Assembly: GCF_902806455.1 (NCBI RefSeq)
Contig: NZ_CADCWQ010000003.1
Location: forward strand, 1 to 41,604
From: Virgibacillus doumboii
Lineage (GTDB): Bacteria; Bacillota; Bacilli; Bacillales; Amphibacillaceae
DNA length: 41,604 nt
Direction of reading: 5' to 3'
Of this stretch, positions 1-8,737 are shown one piece after another. The notes under the pieces are model-generated. The model made no database searches and was not told the origin of the DNA. It saw only the letters and a program-made list of their open reading frames with translations. The position numbers and the translations under genes are program-made. The stretch's first letter is position 1. Every line of letters begins with the position of its first letter.

Positions 1-127
1 AGCAATTGGCTCAATACCTGCCATGGTCAGCAACACTCCCTCAAGAATGCCGCGTTCCTAATAAATCTAAATAAAGTATACACAAAACCCCATCCTCATT
101 AGTAGGTGGGGTTTATTTGACGCTTAC
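1..127 (+). mobile_element. Right end of an IS66-family element (rest lies outside window)
   Basis: Positions 3-74 encode the last 23 residues and stop of an IS66 TnpC transposase; the same C-terminus ends the complete copy at 8339. A hairpin with CCCC/GGGG arms follows, and the element ends with CGCTTAC at 127, the complement of the IS66 tip GTAAGCG. It differs from the internal copy at several bases (for example in the hairpin loop), so it is a separate, related copy. The exact reverse complement of these 127 bases forms the other window end (41478-41604). Confidence 0.9.
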
Positions 128-452
128 GTTCTAGCCATTAAGACAAATTCTGGTTTTCTTTTATTGAAGTTAATTTTCAAATTGTCGTATTACATCAAGT
201 TGAACTACATGTTCGTTTCCTATCTTTTGACTGTATTCTCTTCAATAGGCGATCCAAAATACACATTCTCCATCAATTACACTTCATCTGGAAAGCATTC
301 ACCTTCCCTTACTTTTACAACCATTATTACTATTAATACCCCTATTTCTAAATTAAAATTATGGCTAACATCTATCGAGATGAGATTTCTCGAATGCTGC
401 ATTATAATTATTGGTTTCTATCGATTGACTTTTCCACCAAAACAGGATTGAA
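128..452. other. No recognisable gene
   Basis: AT-rich sequence between the IS66 end and the alcohol dehydrogenase fragment. A 95-codon open frame (164-451, plus) has no ribosome binding site and no recognisable motif, so I do not call it. Nothing else is seen. Confidence 0.5.
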
Positions 453-633
453 GATGTAGCAGAAATTTGTGGGTCAGAATTAGGTGGTTATTTAGGGCAG
501 AATTCTTTACGAGTCCCCCCGCTTGTAATGGGGCATGAGTTTTCTGGAGAGATAGTCAAAGTGGGAAGTAGAGTGAAAAAAATAAGATGCACAATCGGGT
601 TACAGCTAATCCATTAATTACTTGTACTTCATT
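453..633 (+). pseudogene. Zinc alcohol dehydrogenase fragment (MDR family)
   Basis: Plus-strand translation reads [20 protein letters not shown] followed by a [18 protein letters not shown] stretch. This is close to residues 30-70 of the complete zinc alcohol dehydrogenase at 19763-20788, including the catalytic Cys of ICGS and the GHE ligand motif. After about 45 codons the frame breaks, although TANPLITC (compare VNPLLTC in the intact gene) is still readable in another frame near 600-630. There is no N-terminus and no C-terminus. The matching N-terminal piece lies immediately downstream in the opposite orientation (633-705), so one gene seems to have been split by an inversion. Non-functional. 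Confidence 0.7.
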
Positions 634-705
634 TTCTTGAATTACTGGCTTGGTTATCTCTTGCATATTCATTTCTCATGGACCTTGATAAACTAGTGCT
701 TTCAT
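633..705 (-). pseudogene. N-terminal stub of a zinc alcohol dehydrogenase
   Basis: On the minus strand an AGGAGG ribosome binding site precedes ATG at 705. The reading is MKALVYQGP, then an in-frame stop, then EMNMQEITKPVIQENEV. This is the typical beta-strand start of MDR alcohol dehydrogenases (compare MKVLSWNGPKQMDIEERPIP at 20788). The coding similarity ends where the oppositely oriented fragment at 453-633 begins. The two would together make residues 1-70 of one enzyme, which suggests a local inversion. Dead gene. Confidence 0.65.
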
Positions 706-1046
706 TGTAGTTTTTCCTCCTCATTTATTAAATAGGATAATCATTTTAGTTTATATTTCACACTTCAAGTACCGCTTGAACGAATGCTTCCGTATTTTTC
801 AATACCATTTCGGTTGATAAACAATCGGCATATCGCATTGAACCGATTGTTGTTGGTGTAAAAAGGGTCCTCGTTCCTCACATCGTTTCCTATGGCCACC
901 CATTTGTCGTCTCATATTCCGTCATATGTTCTTCCTATTTGTAGAAACAGTTCGAATTGACTCATTTATTCACTAGATTCTTGACTTACCTTTTTTGCTC
1001 TTAAATTTCAAATAAGAACCGATATATTGGGTGGTGTGGTACTAAT
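706..1046. other. Decayed sequence upstream of the ADH stub, no intact gene
   Basis: The minus strand has short readable pieces (about 768-960) ending in TEAFVQAVLEV and a stop just before the alcohol dehydrogenase stub. They look like the degraded 3' end of another gene of the same former operon. One piece, LFTPTTIGSM, resembles the start of old-yellow-enzyme-type oxidoreductases, but the rest does not follow, so no call is made. No promoter or terminator can be supported. Confidence 0.3.
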
Positions 1047-1937
1047 TTACTGTTCTACCACGAAGGTGTTTTTTAGTGTTCCTAGTTTTTCAACTTCGAC
1101 CGTTACCTCATCCCCTGGTTGTAAATACACTTGCTGATTTTCAAGATCTCCCATAATCACACCTTCTGGGATACCGGTTAAAATAATATCTCCAGGTACA
1201 AGGGTCATATGTTGAGAAATAAAGCTAATAATTTCTTTACAGGAAAAGATCATATCTGCTGTACTAGAGTCTTGGCGTACTTTTCCGTTTACGACAGTTT
1301 TTAAATTCAATTTTTGTGGGTCGCCAACTTCATCGTGTGTAACTAAATAAGGGCCAACTGGACTAAAGCCATCACAGGACTTTCCAAGTAACCATTGAGA
1401 CGTTTTAAATTGTAAATCCCGCGCAGATAAGTCATTGGTTGTAACATAACCAAATACGAAATCCAATGCCTCATCTTCAGTAACTTCCTTTACTTCTTTT
1501 CCAATCACGATTCCAAGTTCAACTTCATAGTCTAACTTTTCTGTAACCTTGGGGATCGGGATTTCTTGCAGGTTCCCAGTAAGGGTATTGTTAAACTTAT
1601 TAAATAAAATCGGATACTCCGGATATGGAGAATTCGTTTCATCTGCATGTTTACGATAATTTAGTCCCACACAAATAATTTTGCTAGGTTTTGTTACAAC
1701 TGGAGCCCATTCTATATTATCTTCTTTTACTAGATAGTCACTTTTTGACCCTAGTTGATTGATAAGATTAGAAATAGCTGATATAGCTTTCTCTCCTCCG
1801 GCAATGACTTCCATGACATCTATCGGAATCTCATTGCTTAATTGAGCAGAAGCTGCCATCGTAACATTAATAATGCCTTCGTCCGTTTTAACTCCTAATA
1901 TTTCTTTCCCATCCTGCAAAAACGTTAGTAGTTTCAT
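1047..1937 (-). CDS. Fumarylacetoacetate hydrolase family protein
   Basis: Predicted 296 aa, starting at ATG 1937 (MKLLTFLQDG), which has AAGGAG 8 nt upstream; a 14-codon upstream extension lacks such a site. The C-terminal FAH domain (about residues 85-295) is complete. It has the metal-binding acid pair in the DYEVELGIVIG stretch, the later Asp in TTNDLSARD, and the family signature GKSCDGFSPVGP. Members hydrolyse or isomerise acylpyruvates such as 2,4-diketo-3-deoxy sugar acids or 5-carboxymethyl-2-hydroxymuconate; substrate unknown here. It is a paralogue of the gene at 20808-21713 and stands among remnants of an alcohol dehydrogenase and an IclR regulator. It therefore seems to be the surviving gene of a second, decayed copy of that catabolic cluster. 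Confidence 0.85.
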   Translation of the reverse strand: MKLLTFLQDGKEILGVKTDEGIINVTMAASAQLSNEIPIDVMEVIAGGEKAISAISNLINQLGSKSDYLVKEDNIEWAPVVTKPSKIICVGLNYRKHADETNSPYPEYPILFNKFNNTLTGNLQEIPIPKVTEKLDYEVELGIVIGKEVKEVTEDEALDFVFGYVTTNDLSARDLQFKTSQWLLGKSCDGFSPVGPYLVTHDEVGDPQKLNLKTVVNGKVRQDSSTADMIFSCKEIISFISQHMTLVPGDIILTGIPEGVIMGDLENQQVYLQPGDEVTVEVEKLGTLKNTFVVEQ

Positions 1938-2572
1938 GTACTGATTCTCCTTTTTATATAAAAATTTTATGGTTACCATTTAATTTACTAGTAGCATTTA
2001 GTCAAAAAGAGCATTTCCGTTTTGTAATTTTATAAACACTGTTCAGTATTAGTAAAGAATCATTTATCCGCTTGCCCTTTCTCCCTTTTGAAGGAGCTGA
2101 ATGCCTCCAAATGTTGTTTGTAATTCCTCACTAAATGATTTGTAGTTATTTCGAATGAGACTTGCATCCATATTTTCAATAAACATTAATATACGGTAAA
2201 TACTCTTCGTAAAAGTAAACGCTTAAACCGCATTCCGCTTCCATTTTCAGTATAGCTTCGTACTGTTTCAAATTGAGATTCATTCAATTGTCTTCATGAT
2301 TAATCAGTACTCTTTTACTAAAACCTAACATTAAATTTTCTAGTGGATAGAATAATAACTTCTGTTTTTTGCATCCCTTCTACATAATGATATAAACACT
2401 CACACCCTTCTTATTATTTCACTCTTTTATTCTAGTAAAGTGAACGGTATGACCTGTTTTAAAGTGAAAACCCAGTTAAATGACATTTTCCAATAGCGGG
2501 AACATATAAAACAATTTATCGCGTCGTTTCCTTATTCAAACAACTACATGCATAAGCTATATTTCCTTGTTT
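1938..2572. other. Degenerate intergenic region
   Basis: No intact gene. On the minus strand around 2080-2190 a readable but isolated stretch (MDASLIRNNYKSFSEELQTT) ends in a stop near 2063. It may be the tail of a degraded gene but is not identifiable. The rest is AT-rich and shows nothing I can support. Confidence 0.4.
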
Positions 2573-2761
2573 CTAGATTTTGTTTGACGAAGTGAATTTT
2601 TGTGAAGTCTTTAACAAAAAGTAGTCTGTTCTTTTATTTAATATTAACCGCATACTTATTTCAGTTATTTTTAGTCCTTTATCAATCTCGCCAACCAAAT
2701 CTAATATTTTAATGATCAACAGTCTTAGTAATTCACACAGCTGTATCTCCTGTATCTGCAA
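2573..2761 (-). pseudogene. IclR-family regulator, HTH stub
   Basis: The 62-codon frame reads IKILDLVGEIDKGLKITEIS, then an MRLILNKRTDYFLLKT stretch. It fits the N-terminal winged helix of IclR regulators (pattern: ALxILexLaex.glsltEIarrlglpKsTvyrLLkTL), with a few unusual substitutions in the recognition helix. The effector-binding domain is missing and the frame ends soon after the HTH. Its position next to an FAH hydrolase gene mirrors the intact cluster, where an IclR regulator is at 26921-27691. The family call rests on pattern only. Confidence 0.5.
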
Positions 2762-2893
2762 AATGGTACCTTACAAAATTCGGTATAAAGTGGTGATTAA
2801 ATATAAAATATCCATATTAGAAATTTTTGTCAACCGTGTAAATTCAGAATTATTTTGCAAGTTTTAATTATCTTTCTGAAAATCGGGTCTTTA

Positions 2894-3480
2894 TTTATTG
2901 GATTATTTCTCTCTTGTTCTGTATAAATTTAGCACAAAAAAACTTTTTATCATTAATTAACAAAGCTAAACGGCACAACTCATCCATACTGATGTGCTTA
3001 CCATTTTTAGGTAGTACTGCTTTAACTTTTTGACAATAACGGCCTTGTTCTGTATGTTCATAGATAAATAGCTATTGGATTGACCATTAATCCATCCGGA
3101 CATAAGATGCACTCAATTTCGGATTTCAAGCAAAATGAAATCATACTAGGGTTTTGTTCCGGTGCCAATTGTAACGCCTTTTTTCGACGTTTATAACCGT
3201 TTATCAATCTGGCTGAATATCCAGTTAGTTTTACTCTTTTATTGAACTTAACAATGAAAAGTCAACCGGCATGAATATGCAACATCGGCCCAATCCAGCG
3301 ATTACACATCACACGGAATCCCTTGTAAAGGCATATCTCTTGCGAGGCTAGATTAAAGCACATAATTACTTGGTTCCGGTTATAGGATCAATCATCTTTA
3401 ATGAACAATTTTAAATGGTTATCTCTGGTCAATTTGGAAATCTCTCTTTTGTGTACGTTCTCAATGAAAAATGTAAGTTA
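2894..3480 (-). pseudogene. Decayed unknown gene
   Basis: The minus strand keeps one reading sense over about 190 codons despite two internal stops and a frameshift. Pieces in order: LTFFIENVHKREISKLTRDN, stop, SYNRNQVIMCFNLASQEICL, YKGFRVMCNRWIGPMLHIHA, stop, a VKLTGYSARLINGYKRRKKA piece, SFCLKSEIECILCPDGLMVN, frameshift near 3060, EHTEQGRYCQKVKAVLPKNG, and a lysine-rich end at about 2894. Cysteine- and arginine-rich. I do not recognise the family. Long readable runs after few lesions suggest recent death. Confidence 0.4.
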
Positions 3481-3854
3481 AACGTGAAATTATCCAAAAA
3501 CGGTAAATTACATCTTTAAATGTGAGTAACCACAAATTTCCTTCTTACCAGCGTTTGGAACCAGTTTCTATTTATAAAGATTATACAAAAAATTAAATGA
3601 AATGTTTTTGGCAAAGTTCAAACTAATTCATTTCGCAATTTCTGTATTTTGCAAGTGTTTCTACACACCAATTTCATAAATGTTGATTTTTACTTCTTCT
3701 GTTTAATCAGTAAACTTTGATCAATTTCACTTTACTAGACACTGGGGTGTTTTACTATTACAAACTGTCTGTCAAGGAACTTTTCCTAGTTGGTGTTGAC
3801 CACGCTAGTTTTAAAGAATTTTTTATACTAAGAAATTTGGGGAGGTAATATAAG
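3481..3854. other. Upstream region of the threonine-synthase-like gene
   Basis: No gene. The last 120 bases carry TTGACC (about 3797) and TATACT (about 3825), but their spacing of about 22 nt is too long for a standard sigma-A promoter, so I do not call one. The ribosome binding site GGGGAGG at 3839-3845 is clear. Confidence 0.4.
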
Positions 3855-5108
3855 ATGTATTTAAAATGTGTTCAATGTTCGAAAATATACACACCTAAAA
3901 TGTTATATTCTTGTAAGGAATGTGATGGGATTCTTGAAGTAGTAGTTGAGAGAAATAATAACCACCCTGTGGGTAATGAGTTAAAAGATAGTATGTGGAG
4001 ATACGGTAATAGACTATCAGTTAATAATGCTGATAACATCGTATCTCTTCAAGAGGGAAGAACTCCAATTCATAAAGGAAAGAACATTAAAAGTGAATTA
4101 GATGATTTTGAGGGAAAAATATTCATAAAAGATGAAACAATGAATCCAACTGGATCTTTTAAAGATAGGCTAATAAGCGTTGCAATCAGTAAAGCCAAAG
4201 AGCTTGGGTATAAAAAAGTAGTTTGTTCGTCAAGTGGTAATGCTGGAGCAGCAACTGCAGCATATGCAGCAAAGGCTGGTTTAGAGGCAGTTGTGCTGGC
4301 CCCAAAATCTACTCCACGTGAAAAGATGACACAAATTGCTTCCTACGGGGCAAAAGTAATTTTTGTGGAAGGAAATTATAGTAATTCTTACAAACTAGCT
4401 GAAATGCTGTCAAAAAATTTTGGTTACTTTAACCTTACTACTACATTTATAAACCCATTTGGGGTTGATGCATTAAAAACAATCTCCTATGAATTGAATG
4501 AGCAGCTTCATGGCAAAATACCAGATTTCATATTAGTACCAGTAGGATCCGGACCACTTTTGAAAGGTTTATATCAAGGGTATTTAGATATAATTAATCA
4601 GTCCAGACATCCCTATAGAACTATTCCTAGACTGGTTGCTGTACAAGCTGAAGGATGTTCTCCCATTGTAAAAGCATACAGATTAGGAACTGAATATGTA
4701 GTTGCGTGGGAAGAACCTTCTACAGTTGCTTCGGGAATATCAGATCCATTAAAGGGATATGAAAAGGATGGGGCCTATACATTAAGCCTTGTGCGCAAAA
4801 GTAAAGGTTTTGCTATTTCAGTCAATGATTTAGAAATTAAAGCGGCTATGAAAACCCTCGCACATACTGAAGGAATTTTTACTGAGCCTACTGGGGCATC
4901 TCCACTTGCTGCACTAAAGAAAATGTTAAATGAAGATCTTATTAACTCTAACTGTAACGTTGTTTGCTTAGTAACCGGCCATGGATTTAAAGATATGAAT
5001 GAACACTTTAATATGATTGGTCAACTCAATTATTTAGATGACCCTAATAATTTTGAAAGTGTTTCTGAAGTTCTCTCATTAAAAAAGTCTACCTATAGAG
5101 AAAGTTGA
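3855..5108 (+). CDS. Threonine-synthase-like PLP enzyme with zinc ribbon
   Basis: 417 aa, start set by GGGGAGG about 10 nt upstream of ATG. The N-terminus has a zinc ribbon with Cys5, Cys8, Cys20 and Cys23. Residues 60-380 form a fold-type II PLP domain: the PLP lysine is K103 in NPTGSFKDR, the phosphate-binding SSSGNAGAA loop lies at about 126-134, and PVGSGP at about 237. This layout is that of the threonine synthase family (O-phosphohomoserine to threonine). The same architecture is also used by cysteate synthase and other beta-replacing or eliminating enzymes. No hom or thrB is adjacent, so a role in threonine synthesis is uncertain and a specialised amino-acid reaction is possible. It stands alone between decayed regions. 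Confidence 0.75.
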   Translation: MYLKCVQCSKIYTPKMLYSCKECDGILEVVVERNNNHPVGNELKDSMWRYGNRLSVNNADNIVSLQEGRTPIHKGKNIKSELDDFEGKIFIKDETMNPTGSFKDRLISVAISKAKELGYKKVVCSSSGNAGAATAAYAAKAGLEAVVLAPKSTPREKMTQIASYGAKVIFVEGNYSNSYKLAEMLSKNFGYFNLTTTFINPFGVDALKTISYELNEQLHGKIPDFILVPVGSGPLLKGLYQGYLDIINQSRHPYRTIPRLVAVQAEGCSPIVKAYRLGTEYVVAWEEPSTVASGISDPLKGYEKDGAYTLSLVRKSKGFAISVNDLEIKAAMKTLAHTEGIFTEPTGASPLAALKKMLNEDLINSNCNVVCLVTGHGFKDMNEHFNMIGQLNYLDDPNNFESVSEVLSLKKSTYRES

Positions 5109-5558
5109 GTCACTACGATAATAGGAATGAAACAATTTTGGGTTTCTTATTAAGTAAAAAAGAAGAGACAAAATGTTAAAAGAAATCTGGAGACATCTTC
5201 CAGGATTCTATCCGAAGAAATGAAGAATACCTTCTTTATGACTCGAATCTTCTATGTTAAATCAGCATGTTCGACAAATAAGATAAGGGCTATCCGTCTT
5301 GGTCAAATTTAAAGGTATTCAATGGAACAGCAAGTTATGTTTCCGATAAATTTTGAATATCTTGTTTCAAAAATCATATTTCCCGTTCCATTAGTGATAT
5401 AATCAAACAAGCATACTAGGCTTTCAGAATATACTCAAAAAGGAAAAGATACATCCAACGTTACTAATTATGGTACTGTATTATGGCAATTTGGAGATGA
5501 TTTTTCTTTCTGTAAATAGGAGAATGTCGTTCGTTATACCTCACAAAGGAGCAAACCC
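5109..5558. other. Intergenic, no gene recognised
   Basis: The plus strand near 5425-5519 has an open tail (GKDTSNVTNYGTVLWQFGDD and a few more residues, then stop), perhaps a gene remnant, but it is not identifiable. The final bases hold the ribosome binding site (AAAGGAG at 5545-5551) of the following sigma-like pseudogene. Confidence 0.4.
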
Positions 5559-5937
5559 ATGGACAATATAATAACTTTTGAAGAAATCTTCCAGCAAAAC
5601 GAGCGGCGGATTCATTATCAAATCAAAAAATGAACATCCGCGATCCGCACAAGGAATACTTTCAGGAAGGTTTAGTCGCACTATGGAATGCATACAAAAC
5701 CTATCATCCGGACAAGGCCCCATGGCAGCATACTTCAATTACACAATCAGGAACCGGCTGATTGACCGCTTACGGAAAGAAAACCGACATGATGAAATCA
5801 AGAAAAAAGCAATCCACGAAGAGATAACAAAACTCTCCGACGGTAATTGGTACTCCGAACAAACCAAAGTAACCATCCCTCTGATCCAGACGTTCAATTT
5901 CTCAATCGATGATCCCGGCTTTTGGAAACATTTAAAA
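5559..5937 (+). pseudogene. Sigma-70-like gene, 5' part, interrupted by IS66
   Basis: Starts MDNIITFEEIFQQNERRIHY and is nearly identical at DNA level to the intact gene at 28424. One A is missing from the A-run near 5630, so the frame shifts after codon 24; the rest of the sigma region 2 homology (QEGLVALWNAY, TYFNYTIRNRLIDR) is in another frame. The IS66 element begins at 5938, and the 3' part continues at 8393. The IS insertion and the frameshift are two independent inactivating lesions. Confidence 0.9.
5878..5937 (+). repeat. 60 bp direct repeat, left copy, flanking IS66
   Basis: These 60 bases are identical to 8393-8452, immediately after the IS66 right end. The copies abut the two IS tips exactly, like a target site duplication, but IS66 elements normally duplicate 8 bp. 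Confidence 0.95.
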
Positions 5938-6020
5938 GTAAGCGACAAATAGAATACACGTTTAAATCACAGGGTTACCATGCGATAATCTTCTTAGAAA
6001 TTAATTCGGGAGGTTATGCA

Positions 6021-6347
6021 ATGACCCTGAAAGACAAAAGAATAGAATGGAAAGCGCGCTATGACGACTGGAAAGAAAGCGGGCAAAGCATTGCTGAATG
6101 GTGTCGAGACCAAGAAATTAAGGTCCACCAAATGTATTATTGGGTTCAACGGTTTGAAAGAGATGTCATTTCTCCAGAAACGGAGACAACGGAAACGCAG
6201 TGGCTTACTGTTCAAGTGGACGATTACGCTGAAGACCAGGGACCCATCTTTATTCATGTTGATACCATTTCTGTTGAAGTGCGGCCGGGAGCAAATGTCC
6301 AATTATTGTCCGATGTCATACATATCTTGCAGAACCAAAACGGATGA
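6021..6347 (+). CDS. tnpA: IS66 TnpA accessory protein
   Basis: 108 aa. ATG at 6021 is chosen because GGGAGG lies 7 nt upstream; the longer frame reads back across the IS tip into the host gene. The N-terminal half (KRIEWKARYDDWKESGQSIA, EWCRDQEIKVHQMYYWVQRF) is the usual helix-turn-helix of IS66 OrfA. The C-terminal half is acidic and beta-rich. It is needed with TnpB and TnpC for IS66 transposition (family knowledge). Its stop overlaps the tnpB start by 4 nt (ATGA), indicating translational coupling. Confidence 0.85.
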   Translation: MTLKDKRIEWKARYDDWKESGQSIAEWCRDQEIKVHQMYYWVQRFERDVISPETETTETQWLTVQVDDYAEDQGPIFIHVDTISVEVRPGANVQLLSDVIHILQNQNG

Positions 6348-6694
6348 ACTTTCAATTTGATCGTGTATATCTGGCTCGCGGCAGCACGGATCTCCGTAAA
6401 TCCATTGACGGGTTGGCAGTGATTGTAAAAGAATGCTTTGACCTTGACCCCTTTTCCCCCAGCCTGTTCGTGTTTTGTAATCGAAAACGCGATAAGCTAA
6501 AGATTCTGCAATGGGAGAATAATGGGTTTTGGTTGCATTACCGGCGTTTGGAAAGAGGCACGTTCCATTGGCCATCCGAAAAGGAGACGGCGCCAATGAA
6601 TATTACCCCGCGCCAACTTCGTTGGCTACTGGATGGTTTATCCATTGAACAAAAGCAGGCACACCGGGAAGTCAAAGCACGTACCATTCTATAA
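6344..6694 (+). CDS. tnpB: IS66 TnpB (Orf2-like) protein
   Basis: 116 aa, the normal length for the IS66 Orf2 family. It carries the hallmark VYLARGSTDLRKSIDGLAVI and LFVFCNRKRDKLKILQWENN, with GFWLHYRRLERGTFHWP after it. It is translationally coupled to tnpA through an ATGA overlap. It is an accessory transposition protein with no known catalytic residues. Intact. Confidence 0.92.
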   Translation: MNFQFDRVYLARGSTDLRKSIDGLAVIVKECFDLDPFSPSLFVFCNRKRDKLKILQWENNGFWLHYRRLERGTFHWPSEKETAPMNITPRQLRWLLDGLSIEQKQAHREVKARTIL

Positions 6695-6761
6695 AAATTT
6701 GAAATATGGAAATATGGGAATTCGACTAGGCAAGTCGGATTCTTTTTCGTATACTTGTCGT

Positions 6762-8339
6762 ATGGAAAATACAGCGCATACATCAAACGAATCAATTGAA
6801 TATTTTAAAGCGCGTACGGAAAAGCTTGAGATGGAAAATGAAGCGTTGGAGGCGGAATTAAAATGGTACCAAGAACAATTTCGTTTGAGCCAACAACGCA
6901 GATTCGGATCTTCCAGTGAGAAGACCGACTCGAACCAGCTTTCGCTTTTCAATGAAGCAGAGACCACAGCTGATTCAACAGTTGAAGAACCAACTGTTGA
7001 GACGATTACATATAAACGCAAGAAACAGCGTGGACAGCGCGAACAAAAGCTTGAAAACCTGCCTACGGAAACGATTGAATATTGTTTATCCGATGAGGAA
7101 CAGTTCTGTTCGTGTTGCGGCGGTGCATTGCACGATATGAGCAAGGAAGTGCGCAAAGAATTAAAGGTTATTCCTGCACAAGTGAAAGTTGTGGAGCACG
7201 TGCGCCACGTGTACAGCTGTCGCCACTGTGAACGCTATGAAATTGAAACACCAATTGTGACAGCGAAAATGCCAGAGCCTGTTTTTCCCGGTAGTTTGGC
7301 CTCCCCGTCCGCAATGGCTTATACCATGACGCAAAAATATGTGGAAGGGATGCCACTGTATCGGCAAGAGAAACATTTGGAACGCTTCGGTATATCCATA
7401 CCACGTCAGACTCTGGCTAATTGGATAGCGTACGGCGCCAATGCTTGGCTTGAGCTGATTTATAAAGAAATGCATGCCCGGTTATTGGAACTGGACATGG
7501 CCCACGCGGATGAGACGACATTACAAGTTTTATCCGAGCCGGAACGGCCCGCAACATCAAAATCCTATATGTGGCTGTATCGCTCCGGGCATACCGATGT
7601 TCCCATCGTCTTGTATGATTATCAACAAACCCGGGCTGGCAAACACCCCCGCCGATTCCTGGAAGGTTTCAAGGGATATCTGCATGTAGACGGTTACCCT
7701 GGCTACAACGGCTTAACCAATGTTACCTTGGTTGGATGCTGGGCGCATGCACGCCGTAAATTTACAGAAGCACTTCAGGCACTTCCTGAATCCGCAGCCA
7801 CTACGTCTGTGAAAGCTAAAGAAGGCTTGGCTTTCTGTAATCAACTTTATGAAATTGAACGTAAATTAAAAGACGTAAGTCCAAAAGAACGCTATAAACA
7901 GCGTTTGGAACGCAGCCAACCTGTAATGGAGGCTTTTTTGGCATGGCTTCAAGAACAGACACCACGTGTACTACCCAAAAGTGCGTTAGGCAAAGCAATC
8001 AAATATTGTCGTAAACAATGGGAACATTTGGAGGCCTTTTTAGAGGATGGTCGTCTGGAAATTGATAATAACCGTGCGGAGCGGTCCATCAAGCCTTTTG
8101 TGCTAGGTAGGAAAAATTGGCTTTTCAGTAATACCGCAAAAGGAGCAAGATCCAGTGCGATTATTTACAGTATTGTGGAGACAGCTAAGGAAAATGGATT
8201 AAATCCATTCAACTACCTCAGCTATTTGTTTGAAGAACTTCCCAATATGGATACGACGGATAAGGAGCAATTGGCTCAATACCTGCCATGGTCAGCAGCC
8301 CTCCCTCAAGAATGCCGCGTTCCTAATAAATCTAAATAA
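6762..8339 (+). CDS. tnpC: IS66 transposase TnpC
   Basis: 525 aa when started at ATG 6762 (MENTAHTSNES); the open frame runs 43 codons further back into the tnpB region but homology starts here. Order of parts: N-terminal coiled coil with leucine-zipper character (about 15-50), zinc-binding domain with CSCCGG and CRHC (about 110-155), and the DDE core. Likely catalytic positions are the Asp in AHADETT, the Asp in LHVDGYPGYN and the Glu in NNRAERSIKP. The IS66 C-terminal domain is SAIIYSIVETAKENGLNPFN. No lesion is visible. Confidence 0.93.
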   Translation: MENTAHTSNESIEYFKARTEKLEMENEALEAELKWYQEQFRLSQQRRFGSSSEKTDSNQLSLFNEAETTADSTVEEPTVETITYKRKKQRGQREQKLENLPTETIEYCLSDEEQFCSCCGGALHDMSKEVRKELKVIPAQVKVVEHVRHVYSCRHCERYEIETPIVTAKMPEPVFPGSLASPSAMAYTMTQKYVEGMPLYRQEKHLERFGISIPRQTLANWIAYGANAWLELIYKEMHARLLELDMAHADETTLQVLSEPERPATSKSYMWLYRSGHTDVPIVLYDYQQTRAGKHPRRFLEGFKGYLHVDGYPGYNGLTNVTLVGCWAHARRKFTEALQALPESAATTSVKAKEGLAFCNQLYEIERKLKDVSPKERYKQRLERSQPVMEAFLAWLQEQTPRVLPKSALGKAIKYCRKQWEHLEAFLEDGRLEIDNNRAERSIKPFVLGRKNWLFSNTAKGARSSAIIYSIVETAKENGLNPFNYLSYLFEELPNMDTTDKEQLAQYLPWSAALPQECRVPNKSK

Positions 8340-8392
8340 AGCATACTAGAAACCCCCATCTAAAAACTAGGTGGGGTTTATTTGTCGCTTAC

Positions 8393-8452
8393 CCTCTGAT
8401 CCAGACGTTCAATTTCTCAATCGATGATCCCGGCTTTTGGAAACATTTAAAA
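8393..8452 (+). repeat. 60 bp direct repeat, right copy, flanking IS66
   Basis: Identical to 5878-5937. See the left copy. Confidence 0.95.
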
Positions 8453-8640
8453 ACTCACCTGATCGAAAATCAATGGAAATGGATGTATTATTATATAATC
8501 GTAGACATGCCCTACAAAGATATTGCCATCACCGATAATACAACGGTCGACGCAGTGAAAAGCTGGGGAAACAAGTAAAGAAAAAACTGCAAAATCCCCA
8601 ATTCCGTCAAAAAAACCATTTAGAAATACCCTAAACAAAA
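8393..8640 (+). pseudogene. Sigma-70-like gene, 3' part, after IS66
   Basis: Resumes with the duplicated 60 bp and continues like the intact gene from 28743 on: LTENQWKWMYYYIIVDMPYK, then a region-4 type helix-turn-helix (DIAITDNTTVDAVKSWG). One G is missing at the equivalent of SWGKQ (about 8563-8570), shifting the frame, and the C-terminal codons differ. Same dead gene as 5559-5937. Confidence 0.85.
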
Positions 8641-8671
8641 TAAAAAGAATCCATCACCTTCACGAGGGGCG

Positions 8672-8735
8672 ATTAAAGAATTGAATGCGTTTTATCAGCA
8701 AATTATTTTTAATCCACTTTCAATTTATAGTTAAA
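8672..8735 (+). pseudogene. Stub of the winged-helix initiator-like gene
   Basis: Reads KELNAFYQQIIFNPLS, the same as residues 5-20 of the protein at 29026, directly downstream of the sigma-like pseudogene as in the intact module. The start codon region is altered and similarity stops at 8727-8735, where sequence of the toxin/antisense RNA locus begins. Only about 20 codons remain. Confidence 0.8.
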
Positions 8736-8737
8736 TA

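Larger units (their letters stand above)
5938..8392 (+). mobile_element. Complete IS66-family insertion sequence, 2455 bp
   Basis: Both ends carry the terminal inverted repeat GTAAGCGACAAATA (left at 5938; reverse complement ending at 8392). It contains the three standard IS66 genes tnpA, tnpB and tnpC in order. A GGTGGGG-containing hairpin follows tnpC inside the right end. It is inserted in a sigma-factor-like gene and flanked by a 60 bp direct repeat. All three genes look intact, so the element may be active. The two window ends carry a related IS66 copy (tip GTAAGCGTCAAATA). Confidence 0.95.

Noticed and set aside
164..451. 95-codon open frame after the left IS66 end
   Set aside because: No ribosome binding site, no motif, low-complexity AT-rich composition, and it runs up to an alcohol dehydrogenase remnant in another frame.
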